Shown in pieces: positions 15,898-24,283 of a stretch of DNA of 64,000 nucleotides. Each line of letters starts with the position of its first letter. Position 1 is the first letter of the stretch. The notes below the pieces were generated by a model that worked only from the letters and a program-made list of their open reading frames with translations, did not search any database and was not told the DNA's origin. The translations under genes and the position numbers were made by a program. Origin of the DNA: Phycisphaerae bacterium (GTDB lineage: Bacteria > Planctomycetota > Phycisphaerae > UBA1845 > UTPLA1); NCBI GenBank assembly GCA_023150615.1, contig JAKLKO010000017.1:18893-82892 (forward strand). The letters are read 5' to 3'.

Positions 15898-17415
15898 ATG
15901 ACGAGCAACACCGCGGCAGGCGCCGGCGCTTCCGCCCCCCATTCCTCCGAGCGTACCTTCCTGGGTCATCCCATCGCGCTCTATGTGCTGTTCTTCACCG
16001 AGTTGTGGGAGCGATTCAACTTCTACGGCATGCGGGCGCTGCTGATCTTCTACTTCATGCAGACCTTCAACGTCGAACGCGGCCCGGCCAGCGAGTCGTA
16101 CGGCGCGTACAACGGGTTGGTCTATGCGACGCCGTTGCTCGGGGGAATGCTGGCCGATCGCATCATCGGCTACCGTCGGTCGATCATCCTCGGCGCGATC
16201 CTGATGGGGCTCGGCGAGTTTGGCCTCACGTTTTCGGGGTTCGGAATCATCCCGCAGAACCACGTGACGATTTTCAGTTCGCTGGCGCTGGTCATCGTCG
16301 GAAACGGGTTCTTCAAGCCCAACATCTCGACGTTGGTCGGGACGCTCTACCGTCAGGGCGACAATCGCCGCGATACCGCTTTCACGATTTTCTACATGGG
16401 GATCAACATCGGCGCGTTTCTCTCGCCCATCGCCTGCGGCCAGATCGGGCAGCGCTACGGGTTTCACTACGGATTCGGTCTCGCCGGGATCGGAATGGTC
16501 GTCGGGCTGATCATCTTCCTCTGCGGGAAGCACCTTCTGGGCGATCACGGACTTCCGCCGAACCCCGAGGTTCTCAAGAGCCGTCGCGTCATGGGCATCC
16601 GCCGCGATACGGCGGTCTATGCAGGCGCGGTGCTCCTCGTGCCGATCGCCGCATTCCTGGTCTCGACGCCGCATCTCGTCATCCGCTACGCAGCGCCGGT
16701 CGTCGGCGCCGCCTTCCTCCTTTACGTGATCTGGGAGGCGTTTCGAAGTGAGCACGCCGAGCGAGTCGGCCTCTTCGCCGCGCTGCTTCTGATTTTCTTC
16801 TCGATCGTCTTCTGGGCGTGCTTCGAGCAGGCGGGCAGTTCCATGAACCTGTTCACGGAAAGTTGCGTCGACCGCACCGTATTCGGATACACGATCGAGG
16901 CCTCCGTGTTTCAATCCGTCAACGCGGCGTTCATTGTCCTCCTGGCCCCGTTCTTCACCTACCTTTGGACTCGGCTGGGGCGCGCGGGCCTCGAGCCATC
17001 GTCACCGGTGAAGTTCGGTCTGGCGCTCATTCAGGTCGGCGCGGGGTTCGTCTTTCTCGTCATCGCGGCGCGCCATGCGACGGGCGCTGCGAAGGCCGGT
17101 CTCGTCTGGATCTTTCTTGCGTACTTTTTCCACACCACGGGCGAGTTGTGCCTCTCGCCCGTCGGGCTTTCGATGATCACCAAGCTCGCGCCGGCGCGAC
17201 TCGGCGGCCTGATGATGGGCATGTGGTTTCTGTCGTCCGCGTTCGCGCATCTGATCGGAGGCGTGATCTCGAGCATGACCGGTCGCGAGGGCGGCTTCGA
17301 GCCGGTGTTCAAGATGATCGTCTATTTCGCGTGCGCTTCGGGCGTCGTCCTGCTGATACTAAGCCCCGTCATCAAACGATGGGAACGCATCCGGCTCGAA
17401 AGTCACCATCGTTAG
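15898..17415 (+). CDS. POT/PTR2 family proton-coupled peptide transporter
   Basis: The 505-residue protein has 12 or more membrane segments. The family signature is at about residues 29-45 (FFTELWERFNFYGMRAL, the ExxERFxYYG proton-coupling motif), with GNGFFKPNISTLVGTLY near residues 140-156 and DTAFTIFYMGINIGAFLSP after it. POT carriers import di- and tripeptides with protons. ATG 15898 begins right before the cytoplasmic N-terminus; a longer open frame upstream is Arg-rich and rejected. It is divergent from the M49-like peptidase and convergent with an OPT transporter. Confidence 0.93.
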   Translation: MTSNTAAGAGASAPHSSERTFLGHPIALYVLFFTELWERFNFYGMRALLIFYFMQTFNVERGPASESYGAYNGLVYATPLLGGMLADRIIGYRRSIILGAILMGLGEFGLTFSGFGIIPQNHVTIFSSLALVIVGNGFFKPNISTLVGTLYRQGDNRRDTAFTIFYMGINIGAFLSPIACGQIGQRYGFHYGFGLAGIGMVVGLIIFLCGKHLLGDHGLPPNPEVLKSRRVMGIRRDTAVYAGAVLLVPIAAFLVSTPHLVIRYAAPVVGAAFLLYVIWEAFRSEHAERVGLFAALLLIFFSIVFWACFEQAGSSMNLFTESCVDRTVFGYTIEASVFQSVNAAFIVLLAPFFTYLWTRLGRAGLEPSSPVKFGLALIQVGAGFVFLVIAARHATGAAKAGLVWIFLAYFFHTTGELCLSPVGLSMITKLAPARLGGLMMGMWFLSSAFAHLIGGVISSMTGREGGFEPVFKMIVYFACASGVVLLILSPVIKRWERIRLESHHR

Positions 17416-17478
17416 ATGCAGCGCATTCCATCGCCCCGCGCGAGAGCCGCGCCGGCGCAGTGCCATCGGACGAATTCG

Positions 17479-19626
17479 TCAGTGCCCGCCGTGCGCGACC
17501 CCTTCCGCCGGCTTGGCCCGAAGGCAATCGAGGTAAACGAAAAGTGACAGGCCGACCAGCGCCGCCAGGCCGAGCCAGTTATTGACGCGTGCCCACCACT
17601 CTGCACTCGTGCCCCCGTCGATGATCCGTCGTCCCAGGTCGAGCGCGGGCATGACGGCCTTGCCGAAATACTGCTCGTCGAGGATCGCCAGTCCGTTCAG
17701 CAGGACCTCGATGATCGCAGCCCCGGCGATCAATCCCGATGCGATGAGGATTCCCTTGTCATTCCGTCCCTTCGCGAGCTTCTCGTCCTTTGTACTACGA
17801 CTGACGAAATGTGCGACGATGGCGCCGAACAACAGGGGCGTATTGACGTCCATCGGCAGGTACATGCCCAGCGCGAATGCCAGCGGTGAGATTCCGATGA
17901 ACGTCAGGATGACGGAGATGACTGCGCCTGTTCCGTAGAGCAGCCACGGAACCTCTTGGTTCGTGCCGAGGAAAGTCTCGAGCGTGCTGCGCATCATGTT
18001 CGCCTGCGGCGCGGGCAGCGGTTTGTTCATGGCGTCAATCGCGACGTATCCCGGCCGGTACGCGAGCACCATGATCACGATCGTCACGAGCACCGACGCC
18101 AGCAGAGACGCAACGATCGCGCTCCACTGGATGCGACGCGGCGTTGCCCCGATCCAGTAGCCGATCTTGAACTCGGTGACGAGCGTCCCGGCCATCGACA
18201 GCGCCGCGCACACCACGCCGCCGACGAGCAGCACCGCGAGCATGCTGGCATCGCCCTTCGGAAGACCGGCCTTCAGCAGTACCACGGCCGTGATGATGAT
18301 CGTCGTGACGGTCATGCCCGACAGCGGCGTGGTCGAGATCATGGCGATGGCCCACGCCGAAACGGTGGTGAACAGGAACGACAGCAGCAGCGCGAGCAGC
18401 GTCGAGATGATCGCGAGCCGCGTCGCGCCCGGCATGCCGCCGAGGACGCTGAAGCGGAAGTAGAAGAACAGCACGGCGGTCGTCAGCAGGCCGATGACGA
18501 ACAGCGCGGGATACCCGATATCCTGATCGGTCCGCTCGTGCTCATGGCGACCGCCGGTCGATCGGACAAGCCCTCCGATCGCCTCGCGCAGGGCCGTCGC
18601 CATGACCTTGCTCATGCGGAGAATCGAGATGAGCCCCGCGGCGAAGATGCCGCCGATTCCGATGATCCGCGGAATATTGTGGAAGATCTGATGCGGCGTG
18701 GCCTCCGTGAAGCCGGGGTGGCTGTTCAGGCGGCGCAGAGACTCGATGTCGAACGGCGCGAGCAGCGGAACCAGCACAAAGCAAGACAGAAACGAGCCGC
18801 AGGCAATGATCGTCGCATACCGCAGTCCGACGATGTAACCGAGGCCGAGGTAATACGCGCCCGTACCCATCATAAAGACGGCCTTGACGTGGTCCGTGAG
18901 CTTCTCCAATGCGGGGATGGCCAGCGGCTTGACCTTCTCCGAGAACTCGAGCCGTCCCGTGGTAAACGTGGAGGTGAACAATTTCGTTGCGAAGCTAAGG
19001 AAGTTGTACACGACGGCGATCAGAAACGAGTAGATCAGCACCCACGCCTGCCCGGACGAGCCGGAAGCACCCGTGGCGAGGATTTCATTCGTGGCCGTTC
19101 CTTCCGGAAACGGCAGTTTGCCGTGCATGTCGCGGACGAAATAGCGCCGGAAGGGAACGAGAAACACGACGCCGAGCACCGCACCCAGAAACGGCACGAG
19201 GAAGATCTGCAGGAAGAGCTGCACGTTGCTGAGATGGAGGCTCTCGTGCAGCTTCAGCATATAGATGGCGGGCATGGTGAAGCACGTGCCGCCCGCGACG
19301 ATGCCCGATGTGGTTCCGATCGCGAGGATGTTGACATTCTCAAGGAGCGAGCTGCGACGCAATCCGAATCGCAGCAGCAGACCCGACAGGCCGACGGCGA
19401 GGATCGAGATCGGGATCGCCGTTTCGATCCCCTGTCCGGCCTTGAGCGCGAGGTAGGTGGCTGCCATCGCGAAGATGGCGTTCATGGCGGTCCCGAAGAC
19501 GATCGACCGCGTCGTGATCTCCGGCACGCGCATCGTCGCCGGCACCATCGGCGTGTAGGTCTCCCCCGGCTTCAGTTCGCGATATGCGTTCTCCGGCAGC
19601 CGCGTCTGGATCGCCTGCTCATTCAT
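17479..19626 (-). CDS. OPT family oligopeptide transporter
   Basis: A 715-residue protein with about 16 membrane segments. The N-terminal motif PEITTRSIVFGTAMNAIFA and ALKAGQGIETAIPISILAVG are typical of the bacterial OPT family, which moves tri- to pentapeptides and sometimes metal chelates. It is followed at a distance of 81 bases by pepT on the same side of the chromosome, with the same direction (pepT is upstream). The same-strand order pepT then OPT suggests co-transcription. Substrate is not visible in the sequence. Confidence 0.92.
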   Translation of the reverse strand: MNEQAIQTRLPENAYRELKPGETYTPMVPATMRVPEITTRSIVFGTAMNAIFAMAATYLALKAGQGIETAIPISILAVGLSGLLLRFGLRRSSLLENVNILAIGTTSGIVAGGTCFTMPAIYMLKLHESLHLSNVQLFLQIFLVPFLGAVLGVVFLVPFRRYFVRDMHGKLPFPEGTATNEILATGASGSSGQAWVLIYSFLIAVVYNFLSFATKLFTSTFTTGRLEFSEKVKPLAIPALEKLTDHVKAVFMMGTGAYYLGLGYIVGLRYATIIACGSFLSCFVLVPLLAPFDIESLRRLNSHPGFTEATPHQIFHNIPRIIGIGGIFAAGLISILRMSKVMATALREAIGGLVRSTGGRHEHERTDQDIGYPALFVIGLLTTAVLFFYFRFSVLGGMPGATRLAIISTLLALLLSFLFTTVSAWAIAMISTTPLSGMTVTTIIITAVVLLKAGLPKGDASMLAVLLVGGVVCAALSMAGTLVTEFKIGYWIGATPRRIQWSAIVASLLASVLVTIVIMVLAYRPGYVAIDAMNKPLPAPQANMMRSTLETFLGTNQEVPWLLYGTGAVISVILTFIGISPLAFALGMYLPMDVNTPLLFGAIVAHFVSRSTKDEKLAKGRNDKGILIASGLIAGAAIIEVLLNGLAILDEQYFGKAVMPALDLGRRIIDGGTSAEWWARVNNWLGLAALVGLSLFVYLDCLRAKPAEGVAHGGH

Positions 19627-19707
19627 CGATCAGCCCTTCACCGGTTCGGGTGTCCACTCGCCGCGGACCGCGTTCCGCAATCCGCCACGGCCGCATTCGC
19701 CGCGCCG

Positions 19708-20937
19708 CTACTTTTCCTTCCCCCATAGCTGCGCCAGTTCCACCAGCACCTTGACCGACGTCTCCATCTGCTCGAGGCACGCGAACTCGAGCGGTGAATG
19801 GAAATTGTGCATGCCCACCGACAGGTTCGGCGTGGGAAGACCCATCTCGCTCAGCCGCGAACCATCCGTTCCGCCGCGGATCGACTGGAACCGCGGCTCC
19901 TTGCCGATCCGCCGCACCGCCTCGGCCGCCAGGTTCACCGCCCGCGGCTCCTTCGCCAGCGCCTCGATCATGTTGCGGTACTGCTTCTGCACGTCGATCT
20001 TGATCTCCGCCCGCGGATGCTCCGCCCGCAGCGTCGCCGCGATCGACTCCAGCAGCTCCGCCTGCTCGGCCAGCTCCGCCGTGACGAAGCTCCGCAGCAG
20101 GATGCGGATCCTCACTTCCGGCACGCCGCCGTCGATCACGTACGGATGCAGGAACCCGTCGCGCCCGCTCGTCATCTCCGGCGCGAGCCGATGCCACGGC
20201 AAGCGCGAGACGAACTGCCCCGCCAGACGGATCGAGTTGACCATTCGACCCTGCGCAAAGCCCGGATGGATGTTCCGTCCCGTGATTGTCACGATCGCCA
20301 GGTCGGCTGAGAACGTCTCGTTCTCGATGCCCGCCTCGCCCTCGCCGTCCAGCGTGTACGCCACCGTCGCGTTGATCTTCTTGAGGTCCAGCTTGTCCGT
20401 CCCGTGGCCGATCTCCTCGTCGCACGTGAAGATGATGCGGATCGGGCCGTGCTTCAGCTCCGGATGCTCGATCAAGTGCGCGGCGGCCGTCATGATCACC
20501 GCCAGGCCCGCCTTGTCGTCTGCGCCGAGCAGCGTCGTGCCGTCGGTCGTGATCAGCGTCTTGCCCTTCAGTTCCGCCAGCCCGTCCGTCTCGGCAACGC
20601 GTATGACGCGCGACGGGTCGCCGGAAAGCACGATGTCCTTGCCATCGTAGTTCCGGCGGATGATCGGCTTGACGTTGGCGGCCGTGAACTCCGGCGAGGT
20701 ATCCATGTGCGAACACCACGCGATCGTCGGCGCGGATGAGACGTTTCCAGGGATCGTCGCCATGACGATCCCGTGCTCGTCCATGTTGACGTCCGGCAGC
20801 CTCAGCGCCCGCAGCTCTTCCGTGAGCATCTTCCCGAGCACCTTCTGGCTCGCCGAACTCGGGTACGTCGCCGCGCCCTCGACGGCCGTCGTCTCGACCT
20901 TCACATAGCGGCAGAATCGATCCAGCAGCGTGTCCAA
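19708..20937 (-). CDS. pepT: Peptidase T (tripeptide aminopeptidase)
   Basis: PepT is a cytoplasmic M20 zinc peptidase that removes the N-terminal residue from tripeptides. The 409-residue product has the di-zinc ligands in place: His77 and Asp79 (SHMDTS), Asp140/Asp141 (GADDKAGLA), Glu174 and Glu175 (CDEEIGHG), and the late GGTDGSRLS and MHNFHSPLE motifs. Length is typical. With the OPT and POT transporters and the M49-like peptidase it forms a peptide-use block. Confidence 0.95.
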   Translation of the reverse strand: MDTLLDRFCRYVKVETTAVEGAATYPSSASQKVLGKMLTEELRALRLPDVNMDEHGIVMATIPGNVSSAPTIAWCSHMDTSPEFTAANVKPIIRRNYDGKDIVLSGDPSRVIRVAETDGLAELKGKTLITTDGTTLLGADDKAGLAVIMTAAAHLIEHPELKHGPIRIIFTCDEEIGHGTDKLDLKKINATVAYTLDGEGEAGIENETFSADLAIVTITGRNIHPGFAQGRMVNSIRLAGQFVSRLPWHRLAPEMTSGRDGFLHPYVIDGGVPEVRIRILLRSFVTAELAEQAELLESIAATLRAEHPRAEIKIDVQKQYRNMIEALAKEPRAVNLAAEAVRRIGKEPRFQSIRGGTDGSRLSEMGLPTPNLSVGMHNFHSPLEFACLEQMETSVKVLVELAQLWGKEK

Positions 20938-21104
20938 GACCCACCTCCGAAAGATCGCCCGACGGTCCGTCGCGCCGTCCGGACCGCCGCAGCCGACCGC
21001 GATGTACCCCCGACCGGCCGTTCGTGCAACTGCCCCCGCGCCGCCGCTCGCGTCCCGTCGGACGCGCCTCTACAATCCCGCCCCCGAAACCACGGAGGTC
21101 GCAC

Positions 21105-22043
21105 ATGCCGCTGAATCTCAAGGGCCGTTCGCTCTGCTCGATGAAGGACCTGTCCACTGACGAGTGCATGCAGCTCCTGCACCGCGCGATCGACATGAAG
21201 ACGGAGCTTCGCGCCGGCCGCGCCGCCGTGCCGCTCGCCGGCAAGACGATGGCCATGATCTTCCAGAAACCCTCGTTGCGAACCCGCGTCTCGTTCGAGG
21301 CGGGCATGACGCAGCTCGGCGGTCACGCGATCTACCTCGCCCCGACGGACATCTCGATCGGCCAGCGCGAGACGACCGAAGACATCGCCCGCGTCCTGTC
21401 GCGCATGGCCAACATCATCATGGCCCGCACGTTCGGGCACGACATCGTGACGGATCTGGCGAAGTACGCGACGGTGCCGGTGATCAACGGCCTGTCGGAC
21501 TTCGAGCATCCGTGCCAGATTCTCGCCGACCTCCAGACAGTGCTCGAAAAGAAGGGCAGGCTCCAGGGTCTCAAGCTCGCGTATGTTGGCGATGGCAACA
21601 ACGTCTGTCATTCGCTGCTCTACGGCGGGGCGCGGGTTGGCATGTACGTCAGTTGCGGCACGCCGGACGACTATCGCCCGAACCGCACCGTCGTCGCGGA
21701 GGCGGCCGAGATTGCCGCGCGGTTCAACGCGAAGGTCGAGGTCGTCGCCGATCCGCACGCCGCCGTGCGGAATGCCGACGTCGTCTACACCGACGTGTGG
21801 GCGAGCATGGGGCAGGAGGCCGAGGCCGAGAAGCGCAAGAAGGTGTTCCCGCCTTACCAGGTCAACGCAAGACTGATGGCCTCGGCGAAGCCCGATGCGC
21901 TGATCCTGCACTGCCTGCCGGCGCACTATGGTGACGAGATCGACTTCGACGTCTCGCGCACGCCGAATTGCGTCATCTTCGACGAGGCGGAAAACCGCCT
22001 GCACGTCCAGAAGGCGCTGATCGTCTCGCTCCTCGGCGTGTAG
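21105..22043 (+). CDS. argF: Ornithine carbamoyltransferase
   Basis: ArgF makes citrulline from ornithine and carbamoyl phosphate in arginine synthesis. The 312-residue product has the carbamoyl-phosphate loop FQKPSLRTRVSFE (SLRTR at 57-61, Leu for the usual Thr, a common variant), HPCQ at 135-138, and near the end LHCLPAHYGDEI, the HCLP loop that closes on ornithine. ATG 21105 is picked because CGGAGGT lies eight bases upstream; a TACAAT -10-like box is at 21071. It is divergent from pepT. No other arg genes are adjacent. Confidence 0.94.
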   Translation: MPLNLKGRSLCSMKDLSTDECMQLLHRAIDMKTELRAGRAAVPLAGKTMAMIFQKPSLRTRVSFEAGMTQLGGHAIYLAPTDISIGQRETTEDIARVLSRMANIIMARTFGHDIVTDLAKYATVPVINGLSDFEHPCQILADLQTVLEKKGRLQGLKLAYVGDGNNVCHSLLYGGARVGMYVSCGTPDDYRPNRTVVAEAAEIAARFNAKVEVVADPHAAVRNADVVYTDVWASMGQEAEAEKRKKVFPPYQVNARLMASAKPDALILHCLPAHYGDEIDFDVSRTPNCVIFDEAENRLHVQKALIVSLLGV

Positions 22044-22105
22044 CGGGGTTTGTAACGGATCGCCGGACGGCGCGTCCGGTGCGACGACGCGACCCGGCAG
22101 GGCGG

Positions 22106-22336
22106 CTACAGGTTGAAGAGGTTCCGCACGAGCGTGTTCACGACCGTGAAGATGATCGAGTTCAGCAGATTCTGAATCTCGAAGTTCAGCGCGCCGACCG
22201 GATCGGGAAAGCAGATCAACCCCTGAAACAGCGGCAGGCCGGCCACCGCCAGCACGACCGTTCGGCCCCGGCGCCAGGCGCGAACCGTGCGAGCGGCCGG
22301 GCGGCGCTTCGACGTGGGCGGTGTTGAATCGGGCAT
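22106..22336 (-). CDS. Mini membrane protein 3 of a three-gene set
   Basis: A 76-residue protein with an Arg-rich start (RRPAARTVRAWRRGR), one hydrophobic segment (TVVLAVAGLPLFQGLIC) and a cysteine at 42 followed by FPDP, then an amphipathic stretch ending ...VVNTLVRNLFNL. It resembles a very small lipoprotein, although the residues before the cysteine (LIC) fit a lipobox poorly. It begins 20 bases after the second gene of the set. No family is recognised. Confidence 0.55.
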   Translation of the reverse strand: MPDSTPPTSKRRPAARTVRAWRRGRTVVLAVAGLPLFQGLICFPDPVGALNFEIQNLLNSIIFTVVNTLVRNLFNL

Positions 22337-22356
22337 GCGTCGGCCCCCGTGCGCTG

Positions 22357-22545
22357 TCAGAATGGGAAGAAGTTGAGGAACATCAGCGAGATGAACGAGG
22401 AGGTGTAGAGCGTAATCGTGCGGACGATGTTCTCCGCCGCCACCTCCCGGATTGCGCCATCCGGGATGCACGACAGGCCGGCGAACACCATTGCGACCGG
22501 TAACCAGCGCGGCCGGGCCAGAAGCGTCCGGGTCAGATTCCGCAT
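22357..22545 (-). CDS. Mini membrane protein 2 of a three-gene set
   Basis: A 62-residue protein with a basic start, a hydrophobic segment (PVAMVFAGLSC, Cys26), then IPDG and an amphipathic end that turns strongly hydrophobic (FISLMFLNFFPF). The ATG at 22545 is set by GGAGG seven bases upstream, which supports a real gene in spite of its size. The cysteine followed by x-P-D matches the third gene. Function unknown. Confidence 0.6.
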   Translation of the reverse strand: MRNLTRTLLARPRWLPVAMVFAGLSCIPDGAIREVAAENIVRTITLYTSSFISLMFLNFFPF

Positions 22546-22616
22546 GGTCAGCCTCCTGCTCCCGACGCGCGCCGCCCAGGCGGTCCACCGCGCCGGACCC
22601 ATTCGCGGATCATGAT

Positions 22617-22874
22617 CTACGCGACGTATTGACGCAAGCTCTCGAAAACGGCCTCAACCGTCGATCCCGGCTGCGACGTGCTCGCGTTCTGCAACGCGAG
22701 GAAAAACGCGTTGATCAGCGCCGTGACCAGGCCGGTCAGCGACGTCTGCAGGCCCGTCAGGATCGCGGTTCGAACCTGCGGATCGCAACCGCCGAGCTGA
22801 AAGACCGTCGCACCGACGACCAGGGGAACGAGCGTCCATCGCCGCGTCGACGTCAGGACGGAGTGGAGCTTCAT
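22617..22874 (-). CDS. Mini lipoprotein 1 of a three-gene set
   Basis: An 85-residue protein with a clear lipoprotein signal ending QLGGC (Cys30), then DPQ and a long helical stretch of small and hydrophobic residues (ILTGLQTSLTGLVTALINAF). The ATG at 22874 has GGGAGG six bases upstream; a longer frame to 22940 has no ribosome site. The three consecutive genes share an N-terminal anchor, Cys-x-Pro and a short amphipathic helix. I do not recognise the family. Confidence 0.65.
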   Translation of the reverse strand: MKLHSVLTSTRRWTLVPLVVGATVFQLGGCDPQVRTAILTGLQTSLTGLVTALINAFFLALQNASTSQPGSTVEAVFESLRQYVA

Positions 22875-23072
22875 GAAAACCTCCCGTTGGAGCCCGGCGA
22901 GGAGTCGGTCGTCCGTCGGTTGGGCGCGGGTGACGCGCAACGATTCGACCGGACCACATCTTATGGGCCGCTTCCGGCCGAGACAAGCCGGCGCCCCGTC
23001 CGACTCCGGACGTAGTCATATCGGGTCACGGAAGGGGGGCGGTTTAACAATGAACCCGCGGACCGGATTCCC

Positions 23073-24221
23073 TTAGGCATTGTCATTGCGGACGATACGG
23101 TCGATCCGTTGTCCGAGCAGGCAGGTCACCTCGTACGAAATCGTCCCCAGGCTTCGTGCCAGCGACTCCACGCTGTTCGGCCGCTCCCGCCGGTCGTCGA
23201 TCAGGACCACTTCGTCCCCGATCGCCACCGCCGGGAGCTCGGTCAGGTCGATCGCCGTCTGGTCCATGCTCACGCGCCCGATGATCGGCGCATCGCCGTG
23301 CTGGGTTCCGACGACCGCGTTGTTCGACAGGCGCCGCACGAACCCGTCCGCGTAGCCGATCGGGAGGATCCCGATCCGCGATGGCCGCTGCGCCTTCCAT
23401 GTGTGTCCGTAACCAACGCCATGGCCTGTGGGAATCCGCTTCGTCAGCGTGATGTGCGCCGTCAGCCGCAGGATCGGCCGCAGATCGACCCGCCCCGCGA
23501 GTGACTCGGCCGGTAGGTATCCGTAAATCGCCAGGCCCGGTCGGATCATCTCGAAGTGCGACTCGGGCAGCGTCAGCGCCGCGGCGGAGTTCGCCAGGTG
23601 CCGCGTGACGCCTGCGGGCAGGAAGTCGGACAGCTGCGTGAGCTGCCGATGGAATTCGTCAAGCTGCTGTTGCGTCATCGCGCGGTCGGCGAGATCGGCG
23701 TTGGCGAAGTGGCTGTAGATCCCGGTCAAGCGCAGCGACGGCGCACGGACGATCTGCGCGACAAGTTCTGGAAGATCATCGGGCATCGCGCCCTGTCGCC
23801 CCAGCCCCGTGTCGGTCTTCAAATGCACGCGGGCGAGCGTTCGTCGCTTTGCCGCGGCGGCCGTGAGGTCATCCAGGCCGGCCGCGGACGAAATCGTCGT
23901 CGTCAGGTCGTGCTCGAGAATGGCGTCGACTCGTGCCGACCGCTCTGCCGCGTCGCCGATCGCCAGAACGCTGCCCAGCACAAGGATCGGCCGCGCCCAG
24001 CCGATCTCGCGAAGCTCGACCGCCTCGGGGATCGTCGCCAAGGCGGCCATCTCGACGCCGAGTCGCTCGAGCGCCGGCGCGATGATCCGCACGCCGTGCC
24101 CGTACGCATTCGCCTTGATCGCCGCGCAGAGTTTCGTGCCCGGCCGGCAAGCCGAACGCAGCGCGCCGACGTTGTGCGCCACTCTGGCCGGGTCGATGTG
24201 GGCGACGAGGTCGGAGCGCAT
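23073..24221 (-). CDS. alr: Alanine racemase
   Basis: Alr makes D-alanine for peptidoglycan, using PLP. The fold-III motif AAIKANAYGHG places the PLP lysine at residue 36. HFANAD, HLANSAAAL, the catalytic-tyrosine segment GVGYGHTW and the SMDQTAIDL loop are all present. From ATG 24221 the length is 382 residues, normal for the family. An upstream ATG at 24239 and one at 24287 are possible, but 24221 starts directly at the first strand (LVAHIDPARVAHN) and has a TATCAT box six bases before it. The gene follows the ABC permease by 62 bases. Confidence 0.93.
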   Translation of the reverse strand: MRSDLVAHIDPARVAHNVGALRSACRPGTKLCAAIKANAYGHGVRIIAPALERLGVEMAALATIPEAVELREIGWARPILVLGSVLAIGDAAERSARVDAILEHDLTTTISSAAGLDDLTAAAAKRRTLARVHLKTDTGLGRQGAMPDDLPELVAQIVRAPSLRLTGIYSHFANADLADRAMTQQQLDEFHRQLTQLSDFLPAGVTRHLANSAAALTLPESHFEMIRPGLAIYGYLPAESLAGRVDLRPILRLTAHITLTKRIPTGHGVGYGHTWKAQRPSRIGILPIGYADGFVRRLSNNAVVGTQHGDAPIIGRVSMDQTAIDLTELPAVAIGDEVVLIDDRRERPNSVESLARSLGTISYEVTCLLGQRIDRIVRNDNA

Positions 24222-24227
24222 GGTCGA

Positions 24228-24233
24228 ATGATA
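24228..24233 (-). promoter_or_regulatory. -10-like box six bases before alr
   Basis: TATCAT on the minus strand, six bases before ATG 24221, with no ribosome site between them. It would give a leaderless alr transcript. Confidence 0.4.
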
Positions 24234-24283
24234 GTTCATCGGCCGATCGACGGACACGCGGGGCGTCAAACCGGGGCGATCGT

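Noticed and set aside
17956..19728. 590-codon plus-strand open frame over the OPT gene
   Set aside because: Antisense shadow, highly charged; the OPT gene on the other strand is certain.
22044..22105. Hairpin CGCCGGAC/GTCCGGTG after argF
   Set aside because: Eight pairs with one G-T, but no T-run on either strand; not called a terminator.
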